From: Burkholderiales bacterium
GTDB lineage: Bacteria > Pseudomonadota > Gammaproteobacteria > Burkholderiales > SG8-39
Assembly: GCA_020848075.1 (NCBI GenBank)
Contig: JADLAV010000018.1
Location: forward strand, 78,793-142,792
DNA length: 64,000 nucleotides
Reading direction: 5' to 3'
A program made the position numbers and the translations under genes. The notes below the pieces were generated by a model. It did no database searches, was not told the origin of the DNA, and worked only from the letters and a program-made list of their open reading frames with translations. This document shows, in pieces, positions 62,396-64,000 of this stretch; positions within the stretch are counted from its first letter, which is position 1; the number at the start of each line of letters is the position of its first letter.

Positions 62396-62938
62396 GTGGC
62401 CGCCATCGCCAGACTCGTCAACGCCCTCGCGCTCTTCGCGACGTGCGTCGTGCTGCTGTTCGTCCTCTATTGGCAACTTGTCCGCGGCGACGCTCCCGGC
62501 ACGCTCGCGCTGATGCAGCGGGTCGCGCTCCTCGGCATCGGACTCGGATTCCTGCTGAACGTCCGTTTCGGATCGTCGGAGGCGCACTTCGGCATCGTCA
62601 TCTTCAGCGCCGCGATAGGCCTCCTGGCCGCGGCGCGGCAGATGATCGGGTACGCCGCGGCGAGCGGCCCCGCGCTCGGCGCCGAGATGTTCGGCTATCA
62701 CTTCTGCACCTGGGAGGTGGCCGGATTCTTCGCGGCGATCCTGCTCGGTGCCGCGCTCCTCTTCATCGAGGGCCAGTTCGTGGAAGGCGTGCGCGACAGG
62801 CGGCCGAGCGGGGCGGCGCAGGCGGTCGGCTGGCTCTTCGTCCTGGTCGCGCTCGCGCACGTGGTGGTGGCGCTCCTGCAGTGCGGCTTCGAGGCCTGCG
62901 TCGACGGCGCTCCGGGCTACGAGCTGTTACGCAGGTGA
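62396..62938 (+). CDS. DsbB-like membrane protein lacking the canonical CxxC
   Basis: 180 residues from GTG 62396. Four or five hydrophobic segments (VNALALFATCVVLLFVLYW; MQRVALLGIGLGFLLNVRFG; HFGIVIFSAAIGLLAAARQ; EVAGFFAAILLGAALLFI; GWLFVLVALAHVVVALL). The DsbB position 'C-V-L-C-I-Y-E-R' is here G-T-L-A-L-M-Q-R, so both quinone-linked Cys are gone while the Arg is kept. Other Cys remain in HFCTWE and LLQCGFEAC. It probably is not a standard disulfide oxidase. Its stop overlaps the methyltransferase GTG (GTGA). Confidence 0.75.
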   Translation: MAAIARLVNALALFATCVVLLFVLYWQLVRGDAPGTLALMQRVALLGIGLGFLLNVRFGSSEAHFGIVIFSAAIGLLAAARQMIGYAAASGPALGAEMFGYHFCTWEVAGFFAAILLGAALLFIEGQFVEGVRDRRPSGAAQAVGWLFVLVALAHVVVALLQCGFEACVDGAPGYELLRR

Positions 62939-63801
62939 AGCGGTTCTGGTGTCTCGTGCTCGCCGTCCTGGCGGGCGGCGGCGCATTCGCGCGCGTGCCG
63001 ACGCAGGCACCGGGCGAGGAGGTGCCCTTCGTCCCCACGCCCCAGAACGTGGTGGTGGCGATGCTCGAGCTCGCCGAGGTGCGGCCCGGGGATTTCCTGA
63101 TCGATCTCGGCTCGGGCGACGGGCGCATCGTGATCACGGCGGCGCAGCGGTTCGGCGCCGAAGGCCTCGGCATCGACAACAGTCCGGCCCTCGTGCGCGA
63201 AGCGCGCGCGGCGGCCACCCGCGCCGGCGTCGCGGACCGCGCGACCTTCGTCGTCAAGGACATCTTCGACGCGGATCTCTCGCAGGCGACGGTGCTCGCG
63301 CTCTACCTCCTGCCGGAGTACAACCTCGCGCTGCGCCCGCGCATCCTCGACGAGCTGCGTCCCGGTGCGCGCGTCGTGTCGCACGACTGGGACATGGGCG
63401 ACTGGGAGCCCGACGAGAGAATCACCATGCCCGCGCCCGAGAAGACGCTCGGCGGCACGCAGACGAGCACGATCTACCTGTGGCGCGTCCCGGCGCGCGT
63501 GCAGGGCCCGTGGCGCGCACGGCTCGGGGCCGGCGGCGAGCTCGAACTCGCGCTCGAGCAGAAATTCCAGCGCGTCACCGGGACCGTGCGCTACCGTAAC
63601 GCCCAGTGCCCGATCGAGGCGGCGACGCTCTCCGGCGACCGGCTCGCGATCCGCGCGTGCGAGGGTTCGAATCGCCTGCAGCTCACCGGCAAGGCCTACC
63701 AGGACCGCATCGTCGGCACGGTGGCGCGCGGCGGCGCGCCGCCGACGCAGTTCCGCGCGCTGCGCCCGAGCGACGACGCGCTCCCCGAGCTTTCGCGCTG
63801 A
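62935..63801 (+). CDS. exported SAM-dependent methyltransferase-like protein
   Basis: 288 residues from GTG 62935. The N-terminus VKRFWCLVLAVLAGGGAFARV is a signal peptide, so the enzyme would lie outside the cytoplasm, unusual for a SAM-dependent enzyme. A methyltransferase core follows: FLIDLGSGDGRIVITAAQRFG (motif I), GIDNSPALVREAR (motif II), and a DWDMGDWEPDE segment near the active site, with a C-terminal beta-rich domain of about 90 residues (RLGAGGELELALEQKFQ). It is coupled to the DsbB-like gene. A substrate or SAM source in the periplasm is not obvious. Confidence 0.8.
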   Translation: MKRFWCLVLAVLAGGGAFARVPTQAPGEEVPFVPTPQNVVVAMLELAEVRPGDFLIDLGSGDGRIVITAAQRFGAEGLGIDNSPALVREARAAATRAGVADRATFVVKDIFDADLSQATVLALYLLPEYNLALRPRILDELRPGARVVSHDWDMGDWEPDERITMPAPEKTLGGTQTSTIYLWRVPARVQGPWRARLGAGGELELALEQKFQRVTGTVRYRNAQCPIEAATLSGDRLAIRACEGSNRLQLTGKAYQDRIVGTVARGGAPPTQFRALRPSDDALPELSR

Positions 63802-63890
63802 CGGGGCGAGAGTCTGATGCGTTGAAGCGCGCTCCGGATGCACCGGTGGCGGCTGGCCGGCGAGTCTTCAGCGTTCCTGATTACCAATGA

Positions 63891-63907
63891 GGCTCAGCCT
63901 GTGAGCC
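63891..63907. repeat. inverted repeat near the presumed left end of an insertion sequence
   Basis: GGCTCA-GCCTG-TGAGCC is a short dyad 48 bases before the transposase ATG. The terminal inverted repeat of the element should be in this gap (63802-63954) but cannot be confirmed without the right end. Confidence 0.35.
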
Positions 63908-63954
63908 AGGGGGGGTAGCAAACTGGCATTGCTTGATTTTCCAAGGAGAAAGCG

Positions 63955-64000
63955 ATGCCGAAGAACGAAGTGCAGTTTCAGCGAGGCATGAGTTTGCGCG
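63955..64000 (+). mobile_element. start of an IS1595-family transposase gene (cut by window edge)
   Basis: ATG 63955 follows AAGGAGAA. The 15 visible codons read MPKNEVQFQRGMSLR, which matches the conserved N-terminus of IS1595-family transposases ('..NxVQFQxGxSLxEFL') from memory. The local sequence is less GC-rich than the genes before it. The window ends before the zinc ribbon and catalytic DDE residues, so this rests on a short N-terminal match only. Confidence 0.6.

Noticed and set aside
63660..63680. tRNA T-arm-like string GGTTCGAATC
   Set aside because: It is inside the exported methyltransferase coding sequence and no acceptor, D or anticodon arms can be formed around it. No tRNA or rRNA gene was found elsewhere.

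Overview
The window is about 64 kb of very GC-rich, densely packed bacterial DNA. Gene content points to a betaproteobacterium, probably an environmental Burkholderiales-like lineage: two LivK/H/M/G/F-type transport systems, a TctD/TctE-like two-component pair, EttA, SMUG1, a twin-TM HIG1-like protein, an aryl-polyene-type cluster, and intergenic repeats of the 'GTCATTCCCGC...GGGAATCC' kind. The lineage is an inference; no rRNA or tRNA gene is present to settle it.

Layout. 1-4276: tail of a substrate-binding protein, then livH, a fused livM-livG and livF, each coupled by overlapping start and stop codons. 4335-7229: a cobalamin-binding-type radical SAM protein and an exported protein of unknown function. 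7309-14434: two divergent MFS transporters, a HIG1-like small membrane protein, corA, a clade-3-type catalase, and an HtrA-like protein that has lost all three catalytic residues. 14655-18118: a molybdopterin enzyme plus ferredoxin subunit with the architecture of pyrogallol-phloroglucinol transhydroxylase. It faces an amidohydrolase and a homogentisate-dioxygenase-like cupin. 20643-26121: an iron-permease (FTR1) locus with a Fur-box-like site, an outer-membrane-barrel candidate, DinB, a TctD/TctE-like pair and a DMT exporter. 26153-36240: a HExxH lipoprotein, an SDR, a repeat-filled gap, an amidase, SMUG1, a Ser/Thr kinase coupled to a degenerate cyclase/PEGA protein, HNH, CBS, EttA and a small lipoprotein.

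36324-48466 (minus strand) is the largest single system, an aryl-polyene/xanthomonadin-type cluster: methyltransferase, GT2, flavin-dependent halogenase-like protein, ACP, COG4648-type membrane protein, AMP ligase, hotdog dehydratase, LpxL-like acyltransferase, LolA-like protein, MMPL exporter, ketosynthase, chain-length-factor-like ketosynthase and a second dehydratase. A polysaccharide deacetylase and another methyltransferase lie divergently next to it. 50398-52329 encodes an unusual Ser/Thr kinase with a C-terminal BON domain.

52547-62182 (plus strand) is a catabolic/transport block: 3-hydroxyacyl-CoA dehydrogenase, acyl-CoA ligase, livG, livH, livM, its own promoter plus substrate-binding protein, livF, and a divergent PaaK-like ligase. 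Uptake and CoA activation of an aromatic or branched organic acid is the likely theme. 62232-63801 holds a DUF5993-like microprotein, a DsbB-like protein lacking the canonical CxxC, and an exported methyltransferase. The window ends in the first 15 codons of what looks like an IS1595-family transposase.

Most interesting points: the transhydroxylase-like Mo enzyme, the halogenase-bearing polyene cluster with a translationally coupled 55-residue unknown ORF where a second ACP would be expected, the pseudoenzymes (HtrA-like, cyclase-like, DsbB-like, PaaK-like), and several exact palindromes or hairpins at operon boundaries.
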